Source of the DNA: Biformimicrobium ophioploci
Lineage (GTDB): Bacteria > Pseudomonadota > Gammaproteobacteria > Pseudomonadales > Cellvibrionaceae
Length of the DNA stretch: 64,000 nucleotides
Assembly: GCF_030270605.1 (NCBI RefSeq)
Contig: NZ_BSYJ01000002.1
Coordinates: 62,001-126,000, forward strand
Reading direction: 5' to 3'
Below the pieces are notes generated by a model. The model did not search any database and had not been told where the DNA came from. It worked only from the letters and a program-made list of their open reading frames with translations. Shown in pieces: positions 9,191 through 17,973 of the stretch (positions are counted from its first letter, which is position 1; the number at the start of each line of letters is the position of its first letter). The translations under genes and the position numbers were made by a program.

Positions 9191-10015
9191 TCAGCTGAAA
9201 GTGTGTTCTTCGGCCGGGAAAATCCCGCTTTTCACATCCGCGGCGTACTTGCGCAGTGCGCCGGGAATATCACCGGCCTCCACCAGGAAGTTCTTGGAAA
9301 ATTTTGGAGGCTGCTCGGTAAGCCCGAGAATATCGTTGATCACCAGTACCTGGGCATCGCAGTCGCGGCCCGCGCCAATGCCGATCGTCGGCATGGAAAC
9401 CGCCGCGGTAATCCTTTTTGCCAGCTCTGACGGCACGCATTCGAGTACCAGCAGGTCCGCGCCGCACTGGTCCAGCAGCTTGGCGTCGTTGAGTATCGCT
9501 TCGGCCTGGGTGTCGTCCCGGCCCTGCACGCGGAAGCCGCCGAGCTTGTTGACGTACTGTGGCGTGAGACCCAGGTGGGCGCACACCGGGATGCCGCGCT
9601 CGGACAGCATTTCCACCGTGTCCGCCAGCCAGGCACCGCCTTCCAGTTTCACCATATGTGCGCCGGCCTGCATGATGCGGGTGGCATTCTCCAGTGCCTG
9701 GGTTGGGGTGCCGTAGGTCATGAACGGCATGTCGCCCATGATCAGGGACTTGTTGTTGCCGCGACGCACCGCCTCTACGTGGTAGATCATCTGCTCCATG
9801 GTCACCGGTACGGTGCTGTCAAAGCCCAGCACGGTCATGCCGAGGGAGTCCCCCACCAGCAGCACCTCGACCCCGGTCTTCTGCGCCATGGCCGCCATGG
9901 GGGCGTCGTACAGGGACACGGTGATGAACTTCTCCCCGTCCGCCTTCATGCGGCGCAGGGTGTTGATGGTGATGGGTTTTTCCAGCGCCGTCGGCGCAAC
10001 ACTTCCGTAAGGCAT
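9191..10015 (-). CDS. panB: 3-methyl-2-oxobutanoate hydroxymethyltransferase (ketopantoate synthase)
   Basis: PanB (274 aa) adds a methylene-THF-derived hydroxymethyl group to 2-oxoisovalerate, the first step of pantothenate synthesis. The metal and substrate motifs are visible: VSLYDAPMA, VGDSLGM (Mg-binding Asp), MGDMPFMTY, VKLEGG, AHLGLTPQ and IGIGAGRDCDAQVLV. The ATG at 10015 with GGAG upstream gives the usual N-terminus; longer upstream extensions have no similarity. It lies 13 nt after the deoxynucleoside kinase stop. No panC is present in this window. Confidence 0.97.
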   Translation of the reverse strand: MPYGSVAPTALEKPITINTLRRMKADGEKFITVSLYDAPMAAMAQKTGVEVLLVGDSLGMTVLGFDSTVPVTMEQMIYHVEAVRRGNNKSLIMGDMPFMTYGTPTQALENATRIMQAGAHMVKLEGGAWLADTVEMLSERGIPVCAHLGLTPQYVNKLGGFRVQGRDDTQAEAILNDAKLLDQCGADLLVLECVPSELAKRITAAVSMPTIGIGAGRDCDAQVLVINDILGLTEQPPKFSKNFLVEAGDIPGALRKYAADVKSGIFPAEEHTFS

Positions 10016-10028
10016 AGGGGCTCCGTAC

Positions 10029-10715
10029 CTAGCGACTGCGCGGGTTGTAGTAGTGGCGGCCGCTATTTGTATTGAGGAGGGTTTCCACCAGCTGGCGGTA
10101 GTCTTCATCGTTATTGATGATGTCGATGTCCGCGCAATTGACGATCAGCAGGGGCGTGGCGTCATAGTAGTGGAAGAAATTGGTGTAGGCGTCGTTCAGG
10201 CGCGCCAGATAATCCGGGGTGATGTTCTGTTCAACCGCAACACCGCGCTTGCGAATGCGTGATTGCAGCACACTCACCGGAGCCTGCAGGTAAACCACCA
10301 GGTCCGGCTGCGGTGCCTGCAGTGTCAGCTGCTCATAGACCTGGCGGTAGAGGCGCATCTCGTCCTCATCCAGGGTGACACTGGCAAACAGCTGGTCTTT
10401 CTCAACGATAAAGTCTGCGACGCGGGTGGGGGCGAACAGGTCTTCCTGGCGCAGGGACTGGATTTCGCGCGAGCGCTGCAACAGGAAGTAGAGCTGGTTG
10501 GGCAGGGCGGTTGCGGGGTTGCCCTGGTAGAACTTTTCCAGGAACGGGTTACTGCTGGCGTCTTCCAGCAGGGTGTCGTAGCCGAGGGTCAGCGCCAGCC
10601 GCCGGGCCAGGCTGGTCTTGCCGCTGCCGATATTGCCCTCGATGGCAATGTAACGCGGCACTGTGCGCCCGGTGAGATCCGGGTGCCATTCGCTCTCCAA
10701 CTGTTCTGTCGCCAT
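10029..10715 (-). CDS. Deoxynucleoside kinase
   Basis: This is a 228-aa P-loop kinase of the deoxyadenosine/deoxyguanosine/thymidine-kinase-2 family, which phosphorylates deoxynucleosides for dNTP salvage. A Walker A motif GNIGSGKT lies near residue 27, followed by LEDASSNPFLEKFY, the catalytic DFIVEKDQLFA region, LVVYLQAPV and the LID-type RIRKRGVAVEQ. The start was set at the ATG at 10715 because AGGAG precedes it. Its insertion between folK and panB differs from the usual pcnB-folk-panB-panC order. The nucleoside preference cannot be inferred. Confidence 0.9.
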   Translation of the reverse strand: MATEQLESEWHPDLTGRTVPRYIAIEGNIGSGKTSLARRLALTLGYDTLLEDASSNPFLEKFYQGNPATALPNQLYFLLQRSREIQSLRQEDLFAPTRVADFIVEKDQLFASVTLDEDEMRLYRQVYEQLTLQAPQPDLVVYLQAPVSVLQSRIRKRGVAVEQNITPDYLARLNDAYTNFFHYYDATPLLIVNCADIDIINNDEDYRQLVETLLNTNSGRHYYNPRSR

Positions 10716-10773
10716 GGACACTCCTGTGGTTGGCTGTGCTGCTTCCGGTATTCGCTGCAGCACGCGATGGCGC

Positions 10774-11253
10774 TCAATCCTCGAGCTTTTGCAGCGCATT
10801 CTCCGGTGCGGCTTTCAGTAACACCTGTACCGATTCACCCGAAGGAAGATACAGGTCCGGCGCCAGATCCGCCAGTGGTTGCAGGACAAAGTTGCGTTCC
10901 GGAATGCGCGGGTGTGGCACCTGCAGGCGCTCGCTGTCGATTATGCCATCGCCGTAAAGGAGGATGTCCAGGTCCAGGGTGCGTGCACCCCAGCGCAGGG
11001 TGCGTACCCGGCCGTGGGCCTGCTCGATGGCCTGCAGGGCATCCAGTAGCGCCTCCGGCTCCAGTGCGGTTTCCAGTTCTGCCACCGCATTGACGTAATC
11101 CGGCTGCCCCTCAGGGCCTACCGGGGCACTGCGGTACAGCGGTGAGCGGCGCAGCAGGTGCGTATGCGGGATTCGGTCCATGGCTTCGCAGGCGCTCAGC
11201 AGCTGCTGGCGCGGCTGTTCGAGATTGCTGCCAAGGCCGATAAAGGCGCGCAC
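10774..11253 (-). CDS. folK: 2-amino-4-hydroxy-6-hydroxymethyldihydropteridine pyrophosphokinase
   Basis: FolK transfers pyrophosphate from ATP to hydroxymethyl-dihydropterin in folate synthesis. The N-terminal FIGLGSNLE, the RSPLYRSAPVG loop, QPDYVNAVAELET and the signature RWGARTLDLDILLYG with its two Mg-binding Asp residues are all present. I chose the GTG at 11253, 7 nt after the pcnB stop with GGCGAG upstream, because it gives 159 aa, the E. coli length. An ATG at 11337 would add 28 low-complexity residues overlapping pcnB. It is part of the conserved pcnB-folK pair. Confidence 0.93.
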   Translation of the reverse strand: MRAFIGLGSNLEQPRQQLLSACEAMDRIPHTHLLRRSPLYRSAPVGPEGQPDYVNAVAELETALEPEALLDALQAIEQAHGRVRTLRWGARTLDLDILLYGDGIIDSERLQVPHPRIPERNFVLQPLADLAPDLYLPSGESVQVLLKAAPENALQKLED

Positions 11254-11260
11254 GGTGGTC

Positions 11261-12604
11261 TTACTCGCCGGACGGGCTTTTCTTGCGGCGTGGGCCGCGC
11301 CTGCGCCGGCGCTTTGCGGGGCCGCCGTCGCGGACATTGCGGCTCATGGCCTCGCGCTCGTCCTCGTCGGCCTCCTGGTAGCGGGTCCACCACTCACCCA
11401 GGCCCGCTTCCAGCTCACCACTCTCTTCGCGCAGCAACAGGAAATCGTAGCCGGCGCGGAAGCGCGGGTGCTCCATCAGCTGCTGTGCGCGCTTGCCCTC
11501 GCGACGTGGCAGGCGCGCCTGCAGGTCCCAGATCTCGCGCATGGTCAGGATGAACCGCTTGGGAATGGCGGTGTGTGCCATCTGGTGGCCTATCACTTTC
11601 TGGGCTGCTTGCTGTATGGCGGGGATCTCGGGCAGGCCGCGCTGCAGCTGGCGGTCGCGCTCGCGCAGCAGCGCAGGCCACAGCAGGGTGGCGAAGATAA
11701 ATGCGGGGGTAACACGCAAATCGCGGCGAATCCGGTCATCGGTATTGCGCATGCCCTGGCGTGTCAGCTTCTCTGCGACCGGGTCATCCAGCACCGCGGC
11801 ACTCTGCGGGAACAGGTGTTGCCACAGGCCGTACTCCACCAGTAGCTCGAAAGTGCGCTCGGCATGGCCGGCCATGAGTAATTTGAGCACTTCCTCGAAC
11901 AGGCGCGCCGGTGCGATATTGCGCAGCAGCGGTGCCAGTTCTGCCAGCGGCTGCGCGGTCTTTTTCTCGATATCGAAGTCCAGCTTGGCCGCAAAGCGCA
12001 CGGCGCGGAGCATACGCACCGGGTCTTCCTTGTAGCGGGTTGCCGGGTCGCCGATCATGCGAATCAGGCGGCGCTCGATATCGTCGATGCCGCTGGTGTA
12101 ATCGTGAATCTCGAAGCCCTTGCTGGTGTAGTAAAGGGCGTTGACTGTGAAATCCCGGCGCAGTGCGTCACTGCAGATGTCACCGTAGACGTTGTCGCGC
12201 AGCAGCATGCCTTCCTCGGACTGCTTGGCGGTCTTGTCGTCACCTTCGGTATGGTGGCCGCGGAAAGTGGTGACCTCGATGATCTCGCGGCCAATGCGGG
12301 CATGCACGATGCGGAAGCGGCGCCCGACAATGCGGGCTCCGCGGAACAGGCGCTTGGTCTGCTCGGGGGTGGCATTGGTGGCTACATCAAAATCCTTGGG
12401 GTGTCCGCCGAGGAGCAGGTCGCGTACGCCGCCGCCGACGATATAGGCTTCGAAGCCGGCTTCCTGCAGGCGTCGCATGACGGTCAGGGCCGCCTTGCTG
12501 ATGTCCCTGCGGGAAAGGTTGTGGCCGTCCCGGGTAACGATGGTCGGCTCGATGGTGGCGGGATTGCGCCGACGGGAGAAGGCGCGAATCAGGCTTTTTA
12601 ACAT
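11261..12604 (-). CDS. pcnB: Poly(A) polymerase I
   Basis: PcnB adds poly(A) tails to RNA 3' ends, directing them to PNPase and the degradosome. Class II nucleotidyltransferase motifs are clear: the head domain EAYIVGGGVRDLLLG with PKDFDVATNATPEQ (metal-binding DxD), RRDFTVNALYY, and the RMIGDPATRYKEDPVRMLRAVRFAAKL neck motif. The C-terminus is the Arg-rich basic tail typical of proteobacterial PcnB. The start was set at the ATG at 12604 (MLKSLIRAF); a GTG at 12631 with GAGG upstream would add nine residues and is a fair alternative. It lies directly downstream of the CrcZ-like RNA, as in Pseudomonas. Confidence 0.95.
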   Translation of the reverse strand: MLKSLIRAFSRRRNPATIEPTIVTRDGHNLSRRDISKAALTVMRRLQEAGFEAYIVGGGVRDLLLGGHPKDFDVATNATPEQTKRLFRGARIVGRRFRIVHARIGREIIEVTTFRGHHTEGDDKTAKQSEEGMLLRDNVYGDICSDALRRDFTVNALYYTSKGFEIHDYTSGIDDIERRLIRMIGDPATRYKEDPVRMLRAVRFAAKLDFDIEKKTAQPLAELAPLLRNIAPARLFEEVLKLLMAGHAERTFELLVEYGLWQHLFPQSAAVLDDPVAEKLTRQGMRNTDDRIRRDLRVTPAFIFATLLWPALLRERDRQLQRGLPEIPAIQQAAQKVIGHQMAHTAIPKRFILTMREIWDLQARLPRREGKRAQQLMEHPRFRAGYDFLLLREESGELEAGLGEWWTRYQEADEDEREAMSRNVRDGGPAKRRRRRGPRRKKSPSGE

Positions 12605-12721
12605 AAGTACCGGTACTTCTTGCGGCGGCACATGCCTCTGCTGTCAGGTGTCGCGCACTGCAAGGGTTTAGCTCAATAATTGGCCGGGGATTCTACCACA
12701 GGGGATGGGGTGTTTCAGGGA

Positions 12722-13075
12722 AAGAACTGGCCGGAGAGGCTTGCGCCTCTCCGATAATAGGAATTTTTATTGTTTTTAAGTCTTTTTATTGTGAAGGGGG
12801 GAGCTGCTTCCTTGCGCTATCGCTTGCCTTTCGGCAAGGCCCTCTCCCGAGTACAATCAGTCAGTTTTAACGCGCTTGTCGTTATTATTCTTGTTGTGCT
12901 TTTATTCTTGTTTATTGTTATTTTTTGAAATTTTATTCTTATTTTTCAGTCATTGAGCCGTTAAATTTTCTTATTGTTATTCGTTAGCTCAGCCAAACAC
13001 CTTTATTGTTATTGTTAGTTGTTCTCAGGCTTCAAGTTGTTACTTATTTTTATTATTTGTTGTTTTTATTGTACG
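12722..13075 (-). ncRNA. crcZ: Candidate CrcZ-like Hfq/Crc-titrating small RNA
   Basis: This ~350-nt non-coding stretch lies between the cbrB-like gene and pcnB, exactly where Pseudomonas encodes CrcZ. Read on the minus strand it is studded with AAnAAnAA motifs: AACAACAA and AATAATAA near the 5' end (about 13065-13040), AACAATAA near 13010, 12975 and 12915, AACAAGAA/AATAATAA near 12905-12885, and AACAATAA again near 12775. In Pseudomonas such CA motifs bind Hfq with Crc and relieve catabolite repression. A GC stem with GCAA tetraloop (12732-12753) could form the 3' end, and a GAAA-capped hairpin lies at about 12821-12840. No ORF or ribosome-binding site fits. The predicted 5' end (about 13075) comes from the sigma-54 promoter. 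Identification rests on position, promoter and motif density, not on sequence alignment. Confidence 0.8.
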
Positions 13076-13085
13076 CGCTCTAGAT

Positions 13086-13101
13086 AGCAGCATGTGTGCC
13101 A
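13086..13101 (-). promoter_or_regulatory. Sigma-54 promoter of the CrcZ-like RNA
   Basis: On the minus strand TGGCAC (13101-13096), a 5-nt spacer and CTGCT (13090-13086) match the sigma-54 consensus TGGCAC-N5-TTGCW at all but one base, with the invariant GG and GC at the required distance. Transcription would start near 13075. The neighbouring CbrB-like activator carries the GAFTGA loop needed to activate such a promoter. Confidence 0.85.
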
Positions 13102-13104
13102 ACT

Positions 13105-13140
13105 TCTAAAAAGTATAATAAAAACAATAGGTTAAAGTGT
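13105..13140 (-). other. AT-rich spacer between activator sites and sigma-54 promoter
   Basis: This A/T-dominated stretch, including runs of T on the minus strand, separates the GTTAC cluster from the -24/-12 element. Sigma-54 promoters commonly use such DNA for bending, often by IHF. I see no convincing IHF consensus, so this is positional inference only. Confidence 0.3.
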
Positions 13141-13178
13141 TTAGAAGTGTTTTGACGCCCGTTGGAGACTGTGATTTC

Positions 13179-13252
13179 GTTACCAATTGTTCCGGAACTG
13201 TTACTCCTTCTGGGTGAGGGGTAACACACACCCGCGGGTAACGCGGGTAACA
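13179..13252 (-). promoter_or_regulatory. Upstream activator cluster of GTTAC/GTAAC sites (probable CbrB enhancer)
   Basis: On the plus strand GTTAC occurs at 13179 and 13200 and its reverse GTAAC at 13221, 13238 and 13247. The first three start exactly 21 bp apart, two helical turns. 13199-13226 reads TGTTAC-N16-GTAACA, an interrupted palindrome resembling the site described for CbrB in Pseudomonas. The cluster centre is about 140 bp upstream of the predicted RNA start, a normal enhancer distance. Assignment to CbrB is inferred from context. Confidence 0.7.
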
Positions 13253-13278
13253 ATGACCCGGCCCTGAATCGCAGGCAC

Positions 13279-13303
13279 AAAAAAGGCGGCCTGGGGCCGC
13301 CTT
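13279..13303 (-). terminator. Rho-independent terminator after the cbrB-like gene
   Basis: On the minus strand AAGGCGGCC-CCA-GGCCGCCTT is followed by TTTTTT, 19 nt after the cbrB stop. It isolates the activator gene from the downstream enhancer and RNA gene, showing that the RNA has its own transcript. Confidence 0.92.
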
Positions 13304-13321
13304 CGGGTTGTCTGGGTTTGC

Positions 13322-14722
13322 CTAGCCCTCGGCCTCAGCCTCGGCGGCGCGTTTGCGTTTGCTGCGCGGGATGCCCAGTTTCTGGCGCCGCTCCCACAGG
13401 CACTTGCGGCTGACGCCCAGCTTCTTGGCCAGCTCGGTTTCGCTCATGGTGTCCTGGTTCTCCAGTACGAAGCGCGCGAAGTAGTCCTCCAGCGAGAGGT
13501 CTTCCTTCGGGTCCTGGTGGCGCGGGCGCGCGCGGTGCACCAGCACGTCATCGTCCTCCACCGGCACCAGGTCCAGCTCGATATCCAGTACCTTGTGGTC
13601 GATTTCCTTGCGGCCCGGATCCGTAAGGATCACAGAACGCTGCAGCGCATTTTCCAGCTCGCGCACGTTACCCGGCCACGTATAGGTGGTAATGGCCTGG
13701 ATGGCCTCGGGGGACAGGCGCAGGGTGGCGCGGCCCTGCTTGCTGCAGTATTTCTCCAGCAGGTGCTCGGCAATCGCCATCACATCCTTGCCCCGCTCGC
13801 GCAACGGCGGCAGGGTCAGCTGCACCACATTGATGCGGTAATAGAGGTCGTCACGGAACTTCTTTTGCTGGCACAGCTGGCGCAGGTTGCGGTGGGTGGC
13901 CGCCACCAGGCGTACATCCACTTTGCGCGATTCGATCGAGCCGATGGGGCGCACCTCACCTTCCTGCAGCACCCGCAACAGGCGCGCCTGGGCTTCCAGC
14001 GGCAGTTCGCCGATTTCGTCCAGGAACAGGGTGCCGCCATCGGCGGCGGCAATCAGGCCCTCGCGGGCACTCTGTGCACCGGTAAAGGCCCCTTTCTCAT
14101 GGCCGAACAGCTCGGCTTCGATCAGGGTCTCCGGGATGGCCGCGCAGTTGACGGAAATCAGGGGTTTGTCGGAGCGCCGGCTCTCCTCGTGGATCGCGCG
14201 CGCAACCAGCTCCTTGCCGGTGCCGGTTTCGCCGTGCACCAGTACGGTGGCGTCGGAGGGGGCCACCTTGTGAATGCGGCTGTAGAGGTCGCGCATCACC
14301 GGACTGGAGCCGATCATGCCGGCAATGCCGCTGGCATTGGCGTTGGGCTTCGGTGCCGCGGCGCGACTGCGCTCGGCCTTGCCGATCACGCGCCTTACCG
14401 TAGCCACCATCTCGTCATGGTCGAATGGCTTGGCTATATAGTCCGCTGCGCCCATGCGCATGGAGTCCACCGCGGAGCGCAGGCTTGCATAACTGGTCAT
14501 GATCAGGACCGGCACGTCGCCGGCCATCTTGATCAGGTCGGTGCCGGGCGCGCCGGGCAGGCGCAGGTCGGAGATAATCAGGTCGACATCGGCCAGGCGG
14601 TAATTGGCGGTGGCTTCACGTACTGACCCGGCTTCGCTCACCCGGTATTTGTGGCGCTCCAGCAACTTGCGCAGCGCGGTGCGGATGATGGCTTCGTCCT
14701 CGACGATCAGGATGTGACTCAT
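13322..14722 (-). CDS. cbrB: Sigma-54-dependent response regulator, CbrB-like (NtrC family)
   Basis: The 466-aa protein has a receiver domain with phosphoacceptor Asp52 in [10 protein letters not shown], an AAA+ domain with Walker A GETGTGKE, the sigma-54 contact loop GAFTGA (about residues 211-216) and Walker [14 protein letters not shown], and a C-terminal Fis-type helix-turn-helix ([23 protein letters not shown]) followed by a basic tail. In Pseudomonas CbrB controls carbon/nitrogen balance and activates crcZ. It follows the CbrA-like kinase by 85 nt. Synteny (dksA, gluQ, sensor, regulator, pcnB) makes the CbrB assignment strong. Confidence 0.92.
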   Translation of the reverse strand: MSHILIVEDEAIIRTALRKLLERHKYRVSEAGSVREATANYRLADVDLIISDLRLPGAPGTDLIKMAGDVPVLIMTSYASLRSAVDSMRMGAADYIAKPFDHDEMVATVRRVIGKAERSRAAAPKPNANASGIAGMIGSSPVMRDLYSRIHKVAPSDATVLVHGETGTGKELVARAIHEESRRSDKPLISVNCAAIPETLIEAELFGHEKGAFTGAQSAREGLIAAADGGTLFLDEIGELPLEAQARLLRVLQEGEVRPIGSIESRKVDVRLVAATHRNLRQLCQQKKFRDDLYYRINVVQLTLPPLRERGKDVMAIAEHLLEKYCSKQGRATLRLSPEAIQAITTYTWPGNVRELENALQRSVILTDPGRKEIDHKVLDIELDLVPVEDDDVLVHRARPRHQDPKEDLSLEDYFARFVLENQDTMSETELAKKLGVSRKCLWERRQKLGIPRSKRKRAAEAEAEG

Positions 14723-14807
14723 GTGTTACGCCTGGTTACAAATTAGTCAGCGGGCGCCTAGTTTTACCGCAAAAGCGTTTCTTTGCAACCCAAAATGCGA
14801 ACCGGAA

Positions 14808-17765
14808 CTATGCATGGCCAGTTGGTCCTTGCGGAAGCTGCACCGTAAAGCGCGCACCACAGCCTTTTTCCGGGTTTGCCGGACTGGTCAGTTCCAGTTG
14901 TCCGCCGTGGTCCTCCACGATGCTGTACACCATGGCCAGGCCGAGGCCGGTGCCCTTGCCGGGGTCCTTGGTGGTGAAGAAGGGCTCGAGGATGCGATCC
15001 TGCAATTCCGGCGGTATACCGGGGCCCTCGTCGGTCACCGCAATGCAGATCATGCCCTCTTGCCGGTGCCCGTCGATGGTCACAGCGCCGTTTTCCGGGC
15101 TGGCGTCACGGGCATTGCTGAGCAGGTTGATAAACACCTGGATCAGGCGCTGGTTGTCGCCCTCGGTGCGTAGCCCTTGCGGGATCCGGTTCTCGAACAC
15201 CACCTGGGTCTTGTCTTTCTGCAGTGACAGCAGCTGCACGGCTTCCTCCACGGTTTCGCGCAGCTCGACAGGTTCGAAGCGGGTATCACTGCCGCCGCTG
15301 TGGGAGAAACTCACCAGTGAATGCACGATGCGGCTGATACGCTGCGTCTGGCTGAGGATCTGGTCGGCGGTCTCGTGCACATCCGGGTTGTCGGAGTCGT
15401 AGTGCAGGTTCTGTGCGAGGCAGGCGATGCCCGTTACCGGGTTGCCGATTTCGTGCGCTACCCCGGCGGCCAGGCGGCCGATGGACGCCAGGCGCTCGCT
15501 GTGCAGTAGTTCCTGCTCCAGCAGCTGGGTTTCTGTTACGTCCTCGAGCAGGATGATCATATTGTCACGGCGGAATTTCTTGTCACTGCTGACCCGGGTC
15601 TTGTGCAGGCTGAGCCAGTGGTTGCCACCGCTGATCTCCACCGGCTGCTTGTGCACCGTGTCCTCTTTGCCCTCGACAAAATTGCGTAGCAGGCTGCCCC
15701 AGGGCTCCGCCAGGTAATCGAGCTTGGCCCCGATCACATTGCTTGCGGCGATGCCGGTGATCTCATGCATGGCCGCATTCCACATCAGGATCTCCCCGTC
15801 CTGGCCGAGGGTACAGGTTGCCATCGGCAGGTCCTCGAGCATCTGCCGGTGGTGCAGGCGCAGGTTGTTCAGTTCCGCCGCGAGGCCGGTCATCTGGTTC
15901 TTGTAGCGGCTCAGGCGCGACTCGATCAGGTGGATGTCGCGCGGCGCGCGACCGGGGCTGGCCTTGAACGGGAAGTGGCGACCGATGACCTGCCCTGCCA
16001 GCACCGTACCCACCAGACCGGAGAGGTTGGCTTCGAGCTTGTTGCGCAGTTGCCGCAGGGCGAAGGGGCGGCGCTCGTCATCAGCGAGGTTCAGTTGTCG
16101 CAGCGCCTTGTTGACTTCCTTGTTGGCGGTGGCGCTGCCCAGGCTTTCCGCCAGTCGCAGGCGGAATTCCGCAGTCGATTGCACATCCAGTTCCTGGCGC
16201 AGGGTTTCCGCCAGCGGGTCTTCCGCGCACAGGCTCGCGGCGTAATCCTCGAGTTTGGAGCGGCGAGTCAATATCGATACGCCGATAAACAACAGCGTGT
16301 TGATGCCGAGCGACAGCGAGGTGATCTCGGTCCAGATATCCACACCCACCGGTACCGAGATATCACTGCCCGGCAGTGACAGGTTGGCGAAGCCGAACAG
16401 GGAGGGCAGCAGCAGGCCGAGCGCCCACACCAGCATGCCGGCGATCATGCCGGTGATCAGCCCGAGGCGGTTGCCGCGCGGCCAGTAGATCACTGCGAAG
16501 ATACCCGGCAGGAACTGCAGCGAGGCAATAAATGCTGTCAGGGCGAGGTCGGAAAGGCTGAAGCGGTTGTTCAGCACCAGGTAGAAGGCAAAGCCGCAGG
16601 CGAAGATCGCGGCCACCAGTGCGCGGCGCAGCCACTGCAGCTGGCGATACATATCATCGTCAGACTGCCAGCGCGTGCCGGGCAACAGCCAGTGGTTCAT
16701 CACCATGGTGGACAGGGCCAGTGAGATCATCACCAGCGCACCGGTGGCTGCGGACAGGCCGCCGAGAAACGCAATGATCGTGAGCGTGCTGGAGCCGCTT
16801 GCGCGCGGCACTGCCAGGGTGAAGTACTGCACCGGCTCACTGACATCCAGCGCGAACCCGGCCCACATGATCGGGAAAATCGGCAGCGCCATCAGCAGCA
16901 GGAACAGCGGGAAGGCCCAGCTGGCAATGCGCAGGTAGTGGCGCCCGGGGCGCTCGGCCACACCCATGCTGAATATGTGCGGCATGGCCACCGCGGTGGC
17001 GATAAACACCAGCAGCAGGGTGTGCGCAGAGCCTTCCTTGATGGGGGCATACAGCAGCTGCTGCATGTCGGACTGTTCTGTCAGCCAGCTGTCGAGTCCG
17101 CCCATATTGCCGAATACACCGTAAATGGCGTAGCCGCCCACTGCCAGCAGGGCCACCAGTTTCACCACGGATTCCAGTGCCATCGCAGAAACGAGCCCCG
17201 CGCGGCGCTCGCGACTGGCACCGAACAGGCTGGTAAACAGCGCCAGCATCACGCAGTAGGCGGCTGCGATGAAATCCTTGCTGGACAGGCCACTCTCCGG
17301 CAACGCCAGCGCCGCGGCACTTTCGCTGCTGAGCAGTTGCAGGGTTTCTGCCACTGCCTGGATCTGCAGGGAAATCAGCGGCAGCATGCCCAGCAGCATA
17401 AACAGCGTCACCAGCGCGCCGGCACCGCGGCTGTGGTAGCGGAATACGATCAGGTCTGCAGGCGAGGTGAGCTGGTAGCGCTGCGCCAGCTTTGCCAGCG
17501 GCTCCAGCGCCACCGGCCCGAACAGGAACATGGCGCCGGTACCCAGGTAATAGGCGAGGATGCCGTAGCCGTATTGCCATGCGAGGTCGACCACGCCATA
17601 GAACGACCAGGCGCTGACGGACACGCCCAGTGACAGGATGTAGGTGGCCGGGTGGAAGGCAATTTTCTTCGGGATCCAGCCCTTGCTGGTCGCGACTGCG
17701 ACGAAGAAGATGCACGCAATATACAGGGTGCCAAACAGCGCCAGGTGACCGATCTCAAAGGTCAT
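14808..17765 (-). CDS. cbrA: CbrA-like hybrid transporter/sensor histidine kinase
   Basis: This 985-aa protein starts with a sodium/solute-symporter (SLC5/PutP-like) membrane domain of about 12-13 helices (residues 1-500), followed by a linker region (about 540-620), a coiled-coil stretch, a PAS domain (about 645-755) and a HisKA/HATPase module. The H-box [11 protein letters not shown] places the phosphorylated His near 771; N-box [11 protein letters not shown] and G-boxes DEGPGIPPE and [10 protein letters not shown] are intact. In Pseudomonas CbrA the transporter domain takes up histidine and the kinase phosphorylates CbrB. The ATG at 17765 overlaps the 3' end of the small membrane ORF, suggesting translational coupling. 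The ligand here is unknown. Confidence 0.92.
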   Translation of the reverse strand: MTFEIGHLALFGTLYIACIFFVAVATSKGWIPKKIAFHPATYILSLGVSVSAWSFYGVVDLAWQYGYGILAYYLGTGAMFLFGPVALEPLAKLAQRYQLTSPADLIVFRYHSRGAGALVTLFMLLGMLPLISLQIQAVAETLQLLSSESAAALALPESGLSSKDFIAAAYCVMLALFTSLFGASRERRAGLVSAMALESVVKLVALLAVGGYAIYGVFGNMGGLDSWLTEQSDMQQLLYAPIKEGSAHTLLLVFIATAVAMPHIFSMGVAERPGRHYLRIASWAFPLFLLLMALPIFPIMWAGFALDVSEPVQYFTLAVPRASGSSTLTIIAFLGGLSAATGALVMISLALSTMVMNHWLLPGTRWQSDDDMYRQLQWLRRALVAAIFACGFAFYLVLNNRFSLSDLALTAFIASLQFLPGIFAVIYWPRGNRLGLITGMIAGMLVWALGLLLPSLFGFANLSLPGSDISVPVGVDIWTEITSLSLGINTLLFIGVSILTRRSKLEDYAASLCAEDPLAETLRQELDVQSTAEFRLRLAESLGSATANKEVNKALRQLNLADDERRPFALRQLRNKLEANLSGLVGTVLAGQVIGRHFPFKASPGRAPRDIHLIESRLSRYKNQMTGLAAELNNLRLHHRQMLEDLPMATCTLGQDGEILMWNAAMHEITGIAASNVIGAKLDYLAEPWGSLLRNFVEGKEDTVHKQPVEISGGNHWLSLHKTRVSSDKKFRRDNMIILLEDVTETQLLEQELLHSERLASIGRLAAGVAHEIGNPVTGIACLAQNLHYDSDNPDVHETADQILSQTQRISRIVHSLVSFSHSGGSDTRFEPVELRETVEEAVQLLSLQKDKTQVVFENRIPQGLRTEGDNQRLIQVFINLLSNARDASPENGAVTIDGHRQEGMICIAVTDEGPGIPPELQDRILEPFFTTKDPGKGTGLGLAMVYSIVEDHGGQLELTSPANPEKGCGARFTVQLPQGPTGHA

Positions 17766-17931
17766 CTTTACCGCGCCTCGACTGGATGTAGGCGGCCACC
17801 AGGATCAGGCCGAACCAGATGATAAAGGGGCGATACCAGGCGCCGCCCGGATTGACCATCCAGGTGAACATTGTGGGAGAGAATACGTAGCCCACCAGCA
17901 CCAGCAGTATGAGAAGCGTTCGGTTATTCAT
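17755..17931 (-). CDS. Small membrane protein overlapping cbrA (CbrX-like)
   Basis: A 58-aa ORF runs from the ATG at 17931 to a TGA overlapping the cbrA start by 11 nt. It encodes an N-terminal hydrophobic segment (LLILLVLVGYVF, about residues 6-17), a loop with NPGGAWYRP, a second hydrophobic helix (FIIWFGLILVAAYI, 36-49) and a basic C-terminus QSRRGKDDL, i.e. a two-helix inner-membrane microprotein. Pseudomonas has a short ORF (cbrX) at the same place that is translationally coupled to cbrA; equivalence rests on position, size and overlap. Its own function is unknown. Confidence 0.75.
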   Translation of the reverse strand: MNNRTLLILLVLVGYVFSPTMFTWMVNPGGAWYRPFIIWFGLILVAAYIQSRRGKDDL

Positions 17932-17973
17932 GCACCGGCGTATCGCGCAAATTGGCCCCCGAGCTTACTGGAC

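Noticed and set aside
12661-13260. AT-rich block considered as a mobile-element scar or horizontally acquired island
   Set aside because: There are no terminal repeats, target duplication or transposase traces, and the promoter, enhancer and motif structure fits a resident RNA gene.
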